Of a stretch of 64,000 bases of DNA, positions 47,400 through 58,241 are shown one piece after another. This DNA comes from Mercurialis annua (lineage: Eukaryota; Streptophyta; Magnoliopsida; Malpighiales; Euphorbiaceae): assembly GCF_937616625.2 (NCBI RefSeq), contig NC_065572.1, positions 54,113,653 through 54,177,652 on the forward strand. Reading direction: 5' to 3'. The notes below the pieces were generated by a model that did no database searches, had not been told where the DNA came from, and saw only the letters and a list, made by a program, of their open reading frames with translations. The translations under genes were made by a program, and so were the position numbers. Position 1 is the first letter of the stretch. Each line of letters starts with the position of its first letter.

Positions 47400-47680
47400 T
47401 GCTTTATTCGTTTGTTTGAAAATGGTTGGAACCCTTTGTTGTTCCATTCGATTGATCTGGAAAGCTAAGACCTCCATTCTCCCGCTTGGTTGTTCCAGAT
47501 AGATGGGACCATGTTGTCCCGTCTGCTTGTCCTGGATAGATTAAACCCTCGCTGTCTCGCTTGGCTATTCTGAGTTCCTGAAACTTCCGTTGTTCCATTC
47601 GATTGTTTTGGAAAGCTGAAACCTCTATTGTTTTATCTGGTTGATAGATGACATCCATGTTGTCCCTTTCGGTTATTCTG
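47400..47680. repeat. Degenerate repeats shared with 22000-22400
   Basis: GTTGTTCCATTCGATTG, GGAAAGCT-AAACCTC and GTCCCG phrases recur every 45-60 bp, the same family as in copy A. This shows where copies A and B overlap. Confidence 0.6.
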
Positions 47681-48059
47681 GGAAAATCAAATCACGCCTA
47701 AAGCCAAAATTTATCAAACAACATCATACCCAAGTATGAGTTTTAGAAAAATAGACCAACCTAAGATTTCCCGAGAAATCGAAAGCAATAGTAAAATCAT
47801 CCAAGTGAAATAACCTCAACATAATAAATCACAGTAAGTAACATCCAAGTGAAATTAATTGTCAATCATAGCATCAATACTAAATAAAGACTGACAGACA
47901 TCACCTATAGGATGTAGGCTGAAAGTTTGAAAACAAATGACGTTTTAAAAAGACAAGGAACGAATCCTAATTCCGCAGTAGTTCCTAAGACACGACATCA
48001 ACTGTCATGCCAAAAACACATAACAAATAACATGCATAAGGCCTTGGTTTGAAACCAAA

Positions 48060-48072
48060 GCTCTGATACCAA
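48060..48072 (-). other. Gypsy primer binding site (initiator-Met tRNA)
   Basis: TTGGTATCAGAGC on the minus strand, three bases inside the LTR end. It defines the orientation and the 5' status of this LTR. Confidence 0.88.
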
Positions 48073-48075
48073 GTT

Positions 48076-49878
48076 TGTCACAACCCATTTTCATGAATTG
48101 CGACCGGCGCTAGGGTATGGGTATGGTTGTACCAAAACCCGTAGCTAGCCTTGCGGATAACCAACAATTACACAAACCTGCAAGAAACCAATGATCGGGG
48201 CAACCAAGACTTCAGCCTAGTTCTAGCAGTTCATAAAATAAAACATTTATATAATAAATGCTCGATCAATTCCGAGTCTCCAACATAGCATAAATATTTA
48301 ATAACCCAAGTTATTATATTAAAGCTAAAACAATTAAATCAGTAGAATAATTCTGATAACAAGTATTAGACAAATACGACTTCTAATTACTACTGCGATC
48401 TAAGAATAAAATCAGTTTAATAAACTAAGCTAACACGTAGCAAAACATTTATGATTCAAACTCTCAAACTCATTTAGATCAGTAGTATATCATACATAAT
48501 TTCAAAATACCAAACCAACTCGGATCTAAACTCATGCCAACATCCCTTAAACAATCGATAACGCAATTTCGCTAGAAATTGCCTAAACATGCTAAACAAG
48601 CCAAATCATGCATTCGACAATCCAAATCATATAGTCACTGATCCTAAATCATATAAACATCATTCAAATCATCTTAGAGCAGTAGGTGTATCAATTTAAA
48701 ATATTTAATTGATTACAACACTTGAAAACCATAAATTCATCATTTAACGCAATTTCGGCTAAAACATGCGAGAACATGCCAAAGGTGTGATACAACCATA
48801 TAGATCAGATCTTAAACATTAAATCCATCAAACATATCATCCATATCAGTAACCTAAGCATAACATCTCAATTTCATGAATTTAAAACACCAAATCGATT
48901 AGAATATAAAATTTGCTAGAAAAACCTTAACATTGATGAATCATGCCAAACGCTTTCCAAAACATGTAATATCAGATTATACATGAAAAAAAATAATCAT
49001 AGTATACATACAACTTACTATCATAAGCATGACATAATAATAACAATGATTCAGTCCATATAAAACTCTAGATATGTAATCCTATGCAAAATAACCCAAA
49101 AACGAAATAATGAATCATAAGGATGAGAAACCATTACCTAATAATAAAGAACAACATGTTAATTGAGATATAGATAGAAGGTATGAAGGGCTGGACCGAA
49201 ATCAAAAGGTTCCACAAGTCTCCAACGAAGAACAAAATTGATGAAATTGCGAAGATCTTTTAACAAGGATGTAAAATCACATACTTAGCGTAATGAATCG
49301 CATCCGGAATTATTAGAACGAAGGAAAGATGTATTTTATATAAAATAATTCGTTTTAGGGTTTGTGGGAAGGGAAAGGGGGCTGCTCACATGAATTAGGG
49401 GTCTATTTATAGACTCCTATGGGCTTTACTTGGGCTTTGTTTAAAGTCTAATGATTTAATAGTTATTTTTAGAGTTAGAAACCTCCAAATAACAATCCAA
49501 CCAACCAGATTTTAGTAAATCCTCTTAGAAACAACATATCCAAAGATGAGCCCGATCCGACCGTTCAATTGTGAGATATCAACGTTTTACTAGCACATGG
49601 CAGTTTTGGAAAATATGTGAATGCTGTTTTGATTAATACCCAAAAATAAATTGAATGAACATCGAACACATAAGGGCTCATGGGATACATATGAGACACT
49701 CAAAAAGACACTATCAAGGTATCATAAGTGTTACTTTTAACGTATAACAATCCAGAATCAAGTCGGAAACATAACAAGAACATGCTGAAATACAAAAGAA
49801 CAAAGAATTCAAGAAAATAACTAATTTCTAACGGATAACCGAACTGACAAATCCAGTTTCAAAACACGAGGTATTACA
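48076..49878 (-). repeat. Gypsy 5' LTR (1.8 kb)
   Basis: TGTAATACCTCGTG...TTGTGACA on the minus strand. A CTATAAATAG box lies at 49403-49412. The 3' part resembles the LTR at 56348-58241 (GTAGCTAGCC and AGCCTAGTTCTAGCAG). Confidence 0.75.
49403..49412 (-). promoter_or_regulatory. TATA box of the Gypsy LTR
   Basis: CTATAAATAG on the minus strand, about 470 bp from the LTR start. Confidence 0.5.
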
Positions 49879-51760
49879 CAGGGTCAATGATTAATCTAAT
49901 ATGCTCATTTGTGTGATCTCTTGCATGATGAACATGTTATTTTCAATAATTATAAATGTATATGTGATAAAATCGAGCTATGTCGCTAGTTCATTCAATG
50001 ACCGGTCCAAAGAAGTGAAAACCTTTTAGAGATAATTCTGTTGCAAGAGGTCTTGCCCATGAATCATGAGAAAAACCAGAAAAGCTAACTCAAAAAGGAT
50101 ACCGGCCTGTGGGACAAGAGATCTCGCACGGGTCTCTTGGCATAAAAATATTTGGCCATAAATCGGAAGGCTTATGCGACTCAAAGGCATATATCAGTAG
50201 AGGCACACGTTAGAACAGATGTCTAAACCAGATAGGAATCACCATCCACAAAGAAGTCCACCACCAACGTCAACCCACCTATCTATGAGAGCGGGACGAT
50301 CTAAAGAGTGGAAGAAGGCTTGCACTACAAGATCTCATCTGCACGTGTACAAGCCGCATAAGACGCTCATAAAAAATAGTCAATTATAAAAATCCGAAAA
50401 GGACTAATTGACGATAGGGGTACGGCCCATTTAAACAAAAAATATCTCAATTGTACCAGTTATTCAAAGAGATAGTGATATAAATCTTTTATCATGCGTA
50501 CATGCCATGATTATTGACTAGCACATGTACCTAGAAAGAACATAAAAAAACTATTAATTTTAAAAGCACAACCTTTGAGACAACGGAACAAAAAAATCAA
50601 AAATCAAAAATATTTTTATGCATTTTCCAGTTGCGCCAAGTAAAATATTGAAATACGCATAAACTGTCACAGAAATAAGCACAACTCTTTTCGAACAAGA
50701 TAGCACTACCCGGAGCGAACCCAATCAAAGACCAGACTATTTATCAAATCATTCATACATAGATAATTTAGTGTAGATCAATTTTATGTAATGTAGCGGG
50801 TCAGACCCGATGTAAAACAAACTCATAAGTCCAGTAATGTAACATAGTGTATAAACTGGGCCCATGAGTCCGAGGCCCAGCAAACCAACAACTTCCAAAG
50901 CCACTTTTGGGCTAACCCAAAGCCAGAATTGACTCCAGATCAAACTAGTAAAACTGAATTGACGAGACGCACAACTCTCGTGATCTTACCGAGATCCAAT
51001 TTCGACTAGACCGATGGTCAAAACCCGCACGAGTGCCAGACACTTAAAAAATCAACGAGGTTTAAAAGTATCTCTAACCTTGCATGTATACCAAAAGTAC
51101 ATGAGCCAGTTTGCAATGTTTTCCGCTTCCCAGAAGCATATCAAATCAAATATTAAACTGGTTAAAGGACTATCACTTAGACATCTGAGGACTAATACAA
51201 AAAAGCAGTAACGGTTGTATAGATTTTTTGACATAACCTAAATAAAATCAATAAATCAAACATTTACATTTGGTTTAGGCTTTGTGCATGTAAAATATCC
51301 ATATCAGCCAGACTTATGACTATTTGCTAGAAACCTCTAAGGTTAGATGTATGTTTAGGAGTACCTGCTACTTGCCTCAAATGCTAGTCAAGATCGAGTC
51401 ATATGTGGGTCAAACCTGTTTACACAATTTCATACATGTTTATTTACAGTTTTCATATCGCATGAACTGCATATAATGTTGAGATGAGAACAAAAAGAAT
51501 ATGTCCAGTAAATAAAGCCGGTAATAAATAAGTCAAACACAGGAGTCTCGGGGATGTCCACGAACCCTAGTCTTTGGTCTGATGCACGATAATCTTACGG
51601 GAGGCGAGTAATGTTATCTAGTCGGTTAAAAGGCATTTCCTAGTTGAATTAGGTGGCGACTCCATTTTTCAAACCATTTCCAGATTGAGAAGTCAGCCAT
51701 ATGTCTTGGGCGAATGGCCCTCGAACCCCACTCCGCTCACAATTCCTTATATAATTCTTT
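49879..51760 (+). mobile_element. Copy C: inverted, internally deleted piece of the large LTR element
   Basis: On the plus strand it carries internal sequence (49890-50740, homologous to copy B 47190-46300 inverted), then jumps near 50740-50755 into LTR sequence (to about 51650, homologous to 40915-39140), then GTGGCGACTCC (51651 onward) and leader sequence to about 51740, homologous to copy A 24811-24722. The jump removes the 3' arrays, polypurine tract and LTR start. The LTR piece thus has element sequence on both sides. Confidence 0.7.
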
Positions 51761-51870
51761 AAACCTGACAGGTTCAAAATACTTGGAGGATCCTGCTTTT
51801 CAGCCGATTTCTCACAAGTTTTCACTCTGATACTCATGTGTTTGAGGTGTGAAATTAACAATTATCTCTC

Positions 51871-51944
51871 AATTGAAAACATGCAAATTTACCATAGGCT
51901 TGCTCATAATTGAAAACATGCAAATTTACCATAGGCTTGCTCAT
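51871..51944. repeat. Perfect 37-bp tandem duplication
   Basis: The unit starting AATTGAAAACATGCAAATTT occurs at 51871 and again at 51908 without change, suggesting a recent event. Confidence 0.92.
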
Positions 51945-52446
51945 AGTCCAGTACTCCGCTACTTGACTCGGTTTTTGACAAAAATCACTTGGTCTTTATT
52001 TTTGGGTTTTGATGAGGTTAAAAGCAAAAATAGGTATTATTTTTGGATTTTTGAAATAACTTGACTTGACTCAACTTTTCTTTGAAGTGTGAAATAGTGG
52101 ACTAGCTTGGAATTTTTCTTGAACAAGTGAACTTTCTTCTGTTTTTTATTTGCCTTTTTCTTTTTCTTTTAATTTTCTTTTCCTTTTCTTGTTTTTTCTT
52201 GCATATTTTCTTTATTGCAAGGCATTTATTTTCTTTTAAGGCACTTGTTCACATTTTTCTTTTTTATCATCAAGCTAAAATCACATTTTTCTTCAATTTT
52301 TGTTGATCAAATCAAGTTGAGGTGTTTGAAAGAGGTAGAGGTTTGAAGGGTAAAATATGTGAAATGTGGGGTGAAAATCAAAAGAAAGGCTAAGGCTCAG
52401 AATTGTGTAATCTAATGGATGAAGGGTAGACTATTTAAGTGTCTAA

Positions 52447-53360
52447 AAGAAATTGTGTTACGGCACAAATTGAAACATTTAAAATGTTACGAAACAAATT
52501 TTAACGTTTTCCCGTTTTAATGATTTAAGCCAAACGTTTAAAACGTTACGAAACAAATATAAATGTTTCACTGTTTTAGCAATTTAAGCCAAACATTTAA
52601 AACGTTACGAAACTAATCCAAACGTTTAAAACGTTACAAATCAAATCCTAATGTTTCACCTTTTTAGCGATTTAAGCTAAACGTGTAAAACGTAACGAAA
52701 CAAATGTTAACGTTTCCTCTTTTTACCTATATAAGCCAAAAGTTTAAAACGTTGCGAAACAAATCCAAACATTCCAACTTTTTAGTGATTTAAGCCAAAC
52801 GTTTAAAACATTACGAAACAAATCCAAACGTTTAAAGCGTTACGAAACAAATCCTAACGTTTCATCTTTTTAGCTATTTAAGCTAAACTCTTAAGACGTT
52901 ACAAAACAAATCCAAACTTTTCACCTTTTAAGCGATTTAAGCCAAACGTTTAAAATGTTACGGAAAAAATCCAAATATTTAAAACGTTACAAAATAAATC
53001 CAAACTTCTCACCTTTTTAGCAATTTAAGCCAAACTTTTAAAACGTTACGAAACAAATCCAAATGTTTCACCTTTTTAGCTATTTAAGTCAAATGTTTAA
53101 AACCTTACGAAACTAATCCAAATATTTAAAACCTTACAAAACAAATCCTAATGTTTCACCTTTTAAGCGATTTAAAACGTTACCAAACTATCCAAACGTT
53201 TAAAACGTTACGAAACAAATCCAAAAATTTCAACTTTTAAACTATTATAGCCAGACGTTTAAAACATTACGAAACTAATCCAAACGTTACAAAACAAACC
53301 CAACGTTTTTCCTTCTTAGCGATTTAAGAGAAACGTATAAAACATTACGAAACAAATATA
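52447..53360. repeat. AACGTT-rich composite minisatellite (~0.9 kb)
   Basis: Two alternating phrases build the array: CCAAACGTTTAAAACGTTAC followed by GAAACAAAT (about 29 bp) and CCTAACGTTTCACCTTTTTA followed by GCGATTTAAG (about 30 bp). Some 25-30 phrases occur, in changing order and with 10-20 percent divergence. The hexamer AACGTT, itself a palindrome, recurs throughout. Confidence 0.9.
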
Positions 53361-53934
53361 CCTAAATGCCAAGATCATCTAAATGTCAAAAACTGAACCG
53401 TGTAACTTTGAACAGACACTGAGCAAGTTATAGAAAAGTAGCATGTTAACAATTCTCACAACAAGAAAATTAGACTCGAACTCTCAAGAATAATTGTTGT
53501 GTTTTGCCATTTACTCAAGTATTACAAGTCATGCCAAAATTTGCAAAAAGTTCGAAAATGACTCAATTTTTGATAAAAAGCAAACATGTCATGATTCCGC
53601 ATCAAGTTCTTCAATCGAGTTTCAGTGGTTACTAAATGATAGAAATTGAATTCACCCTATTCCTATTGAATCATGTCATAAAATTAACATTTTTATTTGT
53701 CAAGCATCATTAATTATTGTTAGAATTGAAAATCGCACTTACATTTATTCAAAGTTTGGAACTAATTATTTGACAAATATTTAAAATTTCAAGCCAAAAC
53801 TTTATTTATTTTTCTATTCACATTTTTCTTTGATTTTTTCTCCTCACACTATTTCTAACCATAATTTAAGTTAAAATTATATACAGAAATGTATTTTTGA
53901 TTAATTTTTTTTCTTATTATGATTTTTTTTTCTT

Positions 53935-53986
53935 TTCCCACCCCCTCACTAGAATAATGCATCGTCCTCAATGTATGAGAAAGTGC
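53935..53986 (-). other. Athila-type conserved segment and purine tract
   Basis: The minus strand reads ACATTGAGGACGATGCATTA and, further on, TAGTGAGGGGGTGGGAAAAG. The purine run could be the polypurine tract preceding the 3' LTR. Confidence 0.5.
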
Positions 53987-54429
53987 AAAATAAAAGAAAG
54001 AAGATTAATAATAAAAAAAATTAAAATTGCTTCTCTTTTTGGCGAGACGGTGAAAATTGCTCCACAAGTGGTTGCAAGCCGCTCCATTTTCTCCGATTTC
54101 CAAAGTCCTTCGCAAGTAGCGTTGGGCTGGATAACAAAAATCCAAAAAAAACAACCGTTTAAACTAAACTGGAAAATATAATAACATGGGAAGTCTAAAA
54201 AGTACTTAATAAAATATAGCAGTCTGCAAAAAGTTAGCATACACTATATAAAAAATAAAAATAAAAACTCAAACACTACTCCCTCGACGAGCATGGGATC
54301 CTTGACGAAGTCCATCATTCGCCGCATGGTCTCGCACATCCCCCTCAATTCTCTGGACAACAGCACGAGTTACAGCAACGTCAGACTCAATCCTTCCAAC
54401 TACTGCTCTAGTGTCAGCTACATCTCTCT

Positions 54430-55316
54430 ACACTGTCTGACAAATACGAGTCAAACGCCTAAGCAAAGTACGCAAAGGAACTCGTAGTCTGACTGCAGGT
54501 GGTACTGGTGTGTCGGCTGGAGCTGTAGAAGGAAATAGTGGATCGATGACTGGAGGTGGAGGAACCTCCCCTGCACCAATGGGATAAGTTTGGATGTTTC
54601 GCCAAACATCCTGAACCTTCTAGAAATTCAGACGCTCAATGGTCTCATATGTCACCATATCACGATGCTTAGTGAGTTTGGCCTCGCCAGTTGGTACGGC
54701 CACTCTAGCACGCTGAAGTATCTTGCTAATCAGCTCTGGAAAAACCAAGGCCTTTCCATTGAAACGTGCAAAATCAAAAATCTGATGAATGATGATGGTG
54801 GCTAGGGGAATCCTCTGAACTGTACCTGGAAAACCATATATCATTCTATCCATCTAGTACAAATCTGTCACCCTTACCTCATTCAGTCCACTAGCTTTAG
54901 GAGAGACATTGAAGGCAAAAAGATAAGCCAACAAACGAGGGCGAAGCGCCAAATGTCTAGCCCGAAAGCAGCGATTTCCTCGCTTTGTTTCCCAGTCAAT
55001 CTGAAACTTAACTCGTGCACTGTCAACAGTCCATTCTTTGTCGCTGATTATCTCTTTCCAAAGTTGGATAGTACTCGCCGGATAGATCGAGAATCTTCGC
55101 CCATCCCAAACTAGCAAAAGCGGCCCTGATGTTGAATTCCGCATCCACCTCTCGATGGACAGTTTTCTCCACAATCATTGTGTTTGACTCGGAAGCATCA
55201 AACCATTCACTGTTTGTGGCTGACAAGAAACGTCCAGAATCATGTGGTGCACCTTTTCGCTTTTTCTGTGCTTGCCTTCCCCTTGAATTGCTAGCGGCGG
55301 TTGATTTTTGCGTCAT
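54430..55316 (-). pseudogene. Putative plant transposon protein (PF20167-like), disrupted
   Basis: The minus strand from ATG at 55316 encodes a basic, serine/lysine-rich start, then RFLSATNSEWFDASESNTMI, then FASLGWAKILDLSGEYYPTL. A one-base frameshift near 55060-55075 moves the continuation, LWKEIISDKEWTVD, into the next frame. Further on come GNRCFRARHLALRPRLLAYL, an in-frame TAG at 54854-54856, and IPLATIIIHQIFDFARFNGK with KALVFPELISKILQRARV. A second stop lies near 54620, followed by a proline-rich tail (VPPPPVIDPLFPST). The pattern fits the domain called putative plant transposon protein, found in Gypsy-type elements; its biochemical role is unknown to me. At least three lesions make it a pseudogene. 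Confidence 0.65.
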
Positions 55317-55320
55317 GTTG

Positions 55321-56347
55321 ACCTACGATAAGTACAACAAATATGCCAATAGAATCACCCACAAGTTCACAACATCTAATGCAATTTATACCATTCTAAA
55401 ACATTCTAAAAGAAATTGTACATGTAAATTCCTACAACTAATTGAGACAATTAAGTTATAACAAAAACTAGATAAAGTATTAGTGTTTATATACTCCTAA
55501 ATGTAACAACATGTCATGTTAGAGCATCTAATTAAGCTAATTTAGTCAATTTTTCATTTCCCCCAATTTTTTAGTTTTCTAGGGTTCTAAGTGATTTCTA
55601 CAATTTCTAATTAATTAAAGCAATTAAAACTCAAATTAACTAATGGGTTTTCAATTCTAAAACTATCCATATAATTTACAATCATCAATTCACAATAACT
55701 ACAACAATTATCACAAAAAATTGAAATGAGAAGTTAGAAGTATAAAGTGTGCACATACCATAAATTGCAAGTGTTTTTGATTAAAATGAACTTAGAAAAG
55801 AAGATTCAAACTCCAAAGGAAGATGAACTCCAATTTTTTTACTTATCCACATATTTGAAGCTTGAAAATTAGGTCTATGAGTTTTGGAGAAGTGAAAAAA
55901 AATGAAAGAGATGAAGTAAAAAGTTAAAAAAAATGAAGTTTTAAAAGTTTACAGCAGCTCAGCCGGTCCCTGGCCGGCTTGGCATTGAGGGCCGGCTGAG
56001 CATACAACTCTATTTTGTTGTTTTTTTTTTTCAAAATTATAGCCTCAGTCGGCTCCTGGCCGGTTTGAGTGGCAAGGCCGGCTGAGGGTCAGAAAATTTT
56101 CTGATTTCTTTTAAATTTTGTAATGTTTATGATTTTATGTGTTTAACTTATTTTTGTGCTTTTAAACATAATATGAACATTAATATGACATAATTAAAGC
56201 AAATGCACAACACAAGTACTAATAATTTGGACTTCATTATTCAATAGTTCAAAAGGATACAAAACATAATGACTCCAAATAAAAATAAAAATAAACGACT
56301 CAACAATTCAAACAACTTAAAATGAAAAACTTTTAAAGTCCAATTAG
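55321..56347. other. AT-rich DNA with CCGGCTGAG repeats
   Basis: No gene. At about 55953-56094 four short copies of a CAGCCGG/CCGGCTGAG motif form two imperfect inverted pairs (TCAGCCGGTCCCTGGCCGGC, then GGCCGGCTGAG). Probably upstream or leader DNA of the Athila-like element. Confidence 0.45.
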
Positions 56348-58241
56348 TGTCACGATCCATTTTCATGAATCGTGACCGGCAATAGGACATGGGTAATGTA
56401 GTACCAACACCCGTAGCTAGCCTTCCTTATAACATACAATTCAATTAAACCTACAGAAAACCAATGCTCAGGGGCAACCGAGACTTCAACCTAATTCTAG
56501 CAGTTATATTATTCAACGATTAATATAACATACTTATCCAATTCTGAGTCTAAAAATAGGCATAACATAAACCAGTGTAAATAATGTAACCTGCCAGAGC
56601 AATATAACTAGTCGGACCAATCCGACAAAAAACTGTAATAATACTATAGACGTCTAGTCAACTACTACGGTCTAAGAATAAAATAGTTTGATAATTCTAC
56701 TAAAATAAATGGAACCTCCGAGGAAAAGTAAATGCGGAGATCATCAGACTCTCTCAGATCATAACCCTGGTAAAAATTGGGAAAACAACGGGGTCAGATA
56801 TACTGAGATGAGTTTATACCACTATTTACGTTTATTAAGTTGAAAACTTTTAAAACCGTTTAAAACATTTAATAACGATATTACGAATAATAGTTGGAAC
56901 CCTAATCCACAATTCTAAGTGATAAACATTATCCAATAGGCCTGGTCCCGAGAGCTGAGCTACACCGAGTTACCACTGACTACACTTTTACCATATCCAG
57001 AGTCCCGAGAGATGTGCTACACCGAGTTACTCTATTTGGTCCCGAGAGCTATGCTCACACCGAGTTACCACATTTCCATATATACCTTACCCAGATCTTT
57101 ACCGGTGCGCACGCAGTCCTAATGATACCCATTAGGTAGCATGTTCCAACTAAGAGCCATAATATAAAAACAGTTCGAAATATACATACAGTATATATAT
57201 TTAATATTAAAATAACAATTTACTTAATAAAGCGGTAAATAGTAAGCACAAACTCACTGCTTGCTAATCCACGTGATAACCGGCAAGTAACTAATTCTGG
57301 TTCGCCTCTGGAGCACGAACAGTAGACGGGTCTAGACAAATAAAATAATTATTAAAAACAGACCCTAACTCTAGAGAGTACTAGACACCACATAGGACTA
57401 GCACAATTAACACGTTGGAATAAAACAAGGGTTAATTCCTAAAAAAATCACGAACTTTACACGAAATTTCATTTTAATCATCACCTTTAAAAATTGCCAT
57501 TTAAAGGCACGAACTTTCATATTGTTTCAAATTCATCATTTTAGTATATTTTTATTGACTAAATTCTTCACTAAACTATTAATTAAAGATCCAAGTTATT
57601 AATCAATATCAAATCTTATTATCTTTCAGTTAGAGTATCTAAGATTAGGAATTTTTAGTCAAATAAAATACACCGAATTTTATTTTGGCGATAGATTTGA
57701 AATAAAATGAAAGTTCGTGCCTTTAAATGACAACTTTTAAAGGTCATGATTAAAATGAAAGTTCTTGTAAAGTTCGTAATTTTTTTAGCAATTAACCCAT
57801 AAAACAATCCAGAACAACACAAAAATACTCAAAAGGTAACAATGCACTATTATTACAAGTCTATTGAGTTCTCGCTTAAAATCCGACTTACAAATATTAT
57901 TTAATAATCTTTAAATAATGATAAATTAACAAATAGTGGGTTAGCCGAGTTACTAATAACTACCACAAGACAGATTTCATTGAGCCTAGCTCGCCCAAGA
58001 GTACTTTCGGAGAGTTGACTTACTTACTAAGCAAACGTAGGCTTGGGCTCGAACAAGAAACGGATTAAGCGACTACGTACCAAATCTCCCCAAGCCTTTC
58101 CCTTCCCCCCCGGCCGAGCAGTAGTTCCCCACGGCCGAAAAAGAGGAGTTTAGGCCGTAAAAGAAAGCACCGGCCCCCATTCTCCCCCTCCACTTGGCCA
58201 AGATGACTTCCGAGGGATGGAAGCTTACGTTCGAGCATTAT
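56348..58241 (-). repeat. Gypsy LTR, partial, minus orientation
   Basis: The minus-strand 3' end reads CACGATTCATG...GGATCGTGACA at 56348, and internal phrases (GTAGCTAGCC, AACAACGGGGTCAG) match other Gypsy LTRs in this window. No primer site lies outside its end, so it is a solo or 3' LTR. Its other part is cut at 58241/58242 by the plus-strand Gypsy element. A MITE is nested inside. Confidence 0.65.
57429..57798. mobile_element. Mutator-type MITE, GGGTTAATT family
   Basis: Ends GGGTTAATT and AATTAACCC with a perfect 9-bp duplication ATAAAACAA (57420-57428 and 57799-57807). Inner pairing includes AAAGGCACGAACTTTCAT. It sits in the Gypsy LTR at 56348-58241. Confidence 0.9.

Larger units (their letters stand above)
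39140..47690 (-). mobile_element. Copy B: 3' part of the large non-coding LTR element
   Basis: On the minus strand: internal domain from about 47690 down to 42373, polypurine tract (42357-42372), then 3' LTR from 42356 down to about 39140, where it is truncated against a LINE. The internal part has no reverse transcriptase, integrase or gag frame, but it is filled with short tandem arrays. Its distal end (46720-47690) overlaps by homology with the leader of copy A, and its 46300-47190 part with copy C. The minus-strand LTR start TGTAGACACC and the AGGGGGGCAAAC tract are clear. A Mutator-type element sits inside the LTR. Confidence 0.75.
47690..49878 (-). mobile_element. Gypsy-type LTR with primer site and short internal stub
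   Basis: On the minus strand: 5' LTR 49878-48076, primer binding site, then about 370 bp of internal DNA (48059-47690) cut off where copy B begins. The LTR begins TGTAATACC and ends GGGTTGTGACA, a pattern I associate with plant Ty3/Gypsy chromovirus-type elements such as Tekay. No coding part remains. Confidence 0.75.
51850..55320 (-). mobile_element. Athila-like Gypsy remnant, 3' region
   Basis: On the minus strand: a broken plant-transposon protein gene (55316 to about 54430), then a conserved ACATTGAGGACGATGCATTA / AGTGAGGGGGTGGG segment (53986-53935), then AT-rich DNA with a tandem array (53360-52447). ACATTGAGGACAATG followed by a G-rich purine tract is a marker I know from Athila-type plant elements at the 3' end of the internal region. 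LTR limits cannot be placed. Inferred, moderate certainty. Confidence 0.5.

Noticed and set aside
52447..53360. Possible CRISPR-like array
   Set aside because: Units are degenerate and contiguous without unique spacers of constant length, and the genome is a plant.
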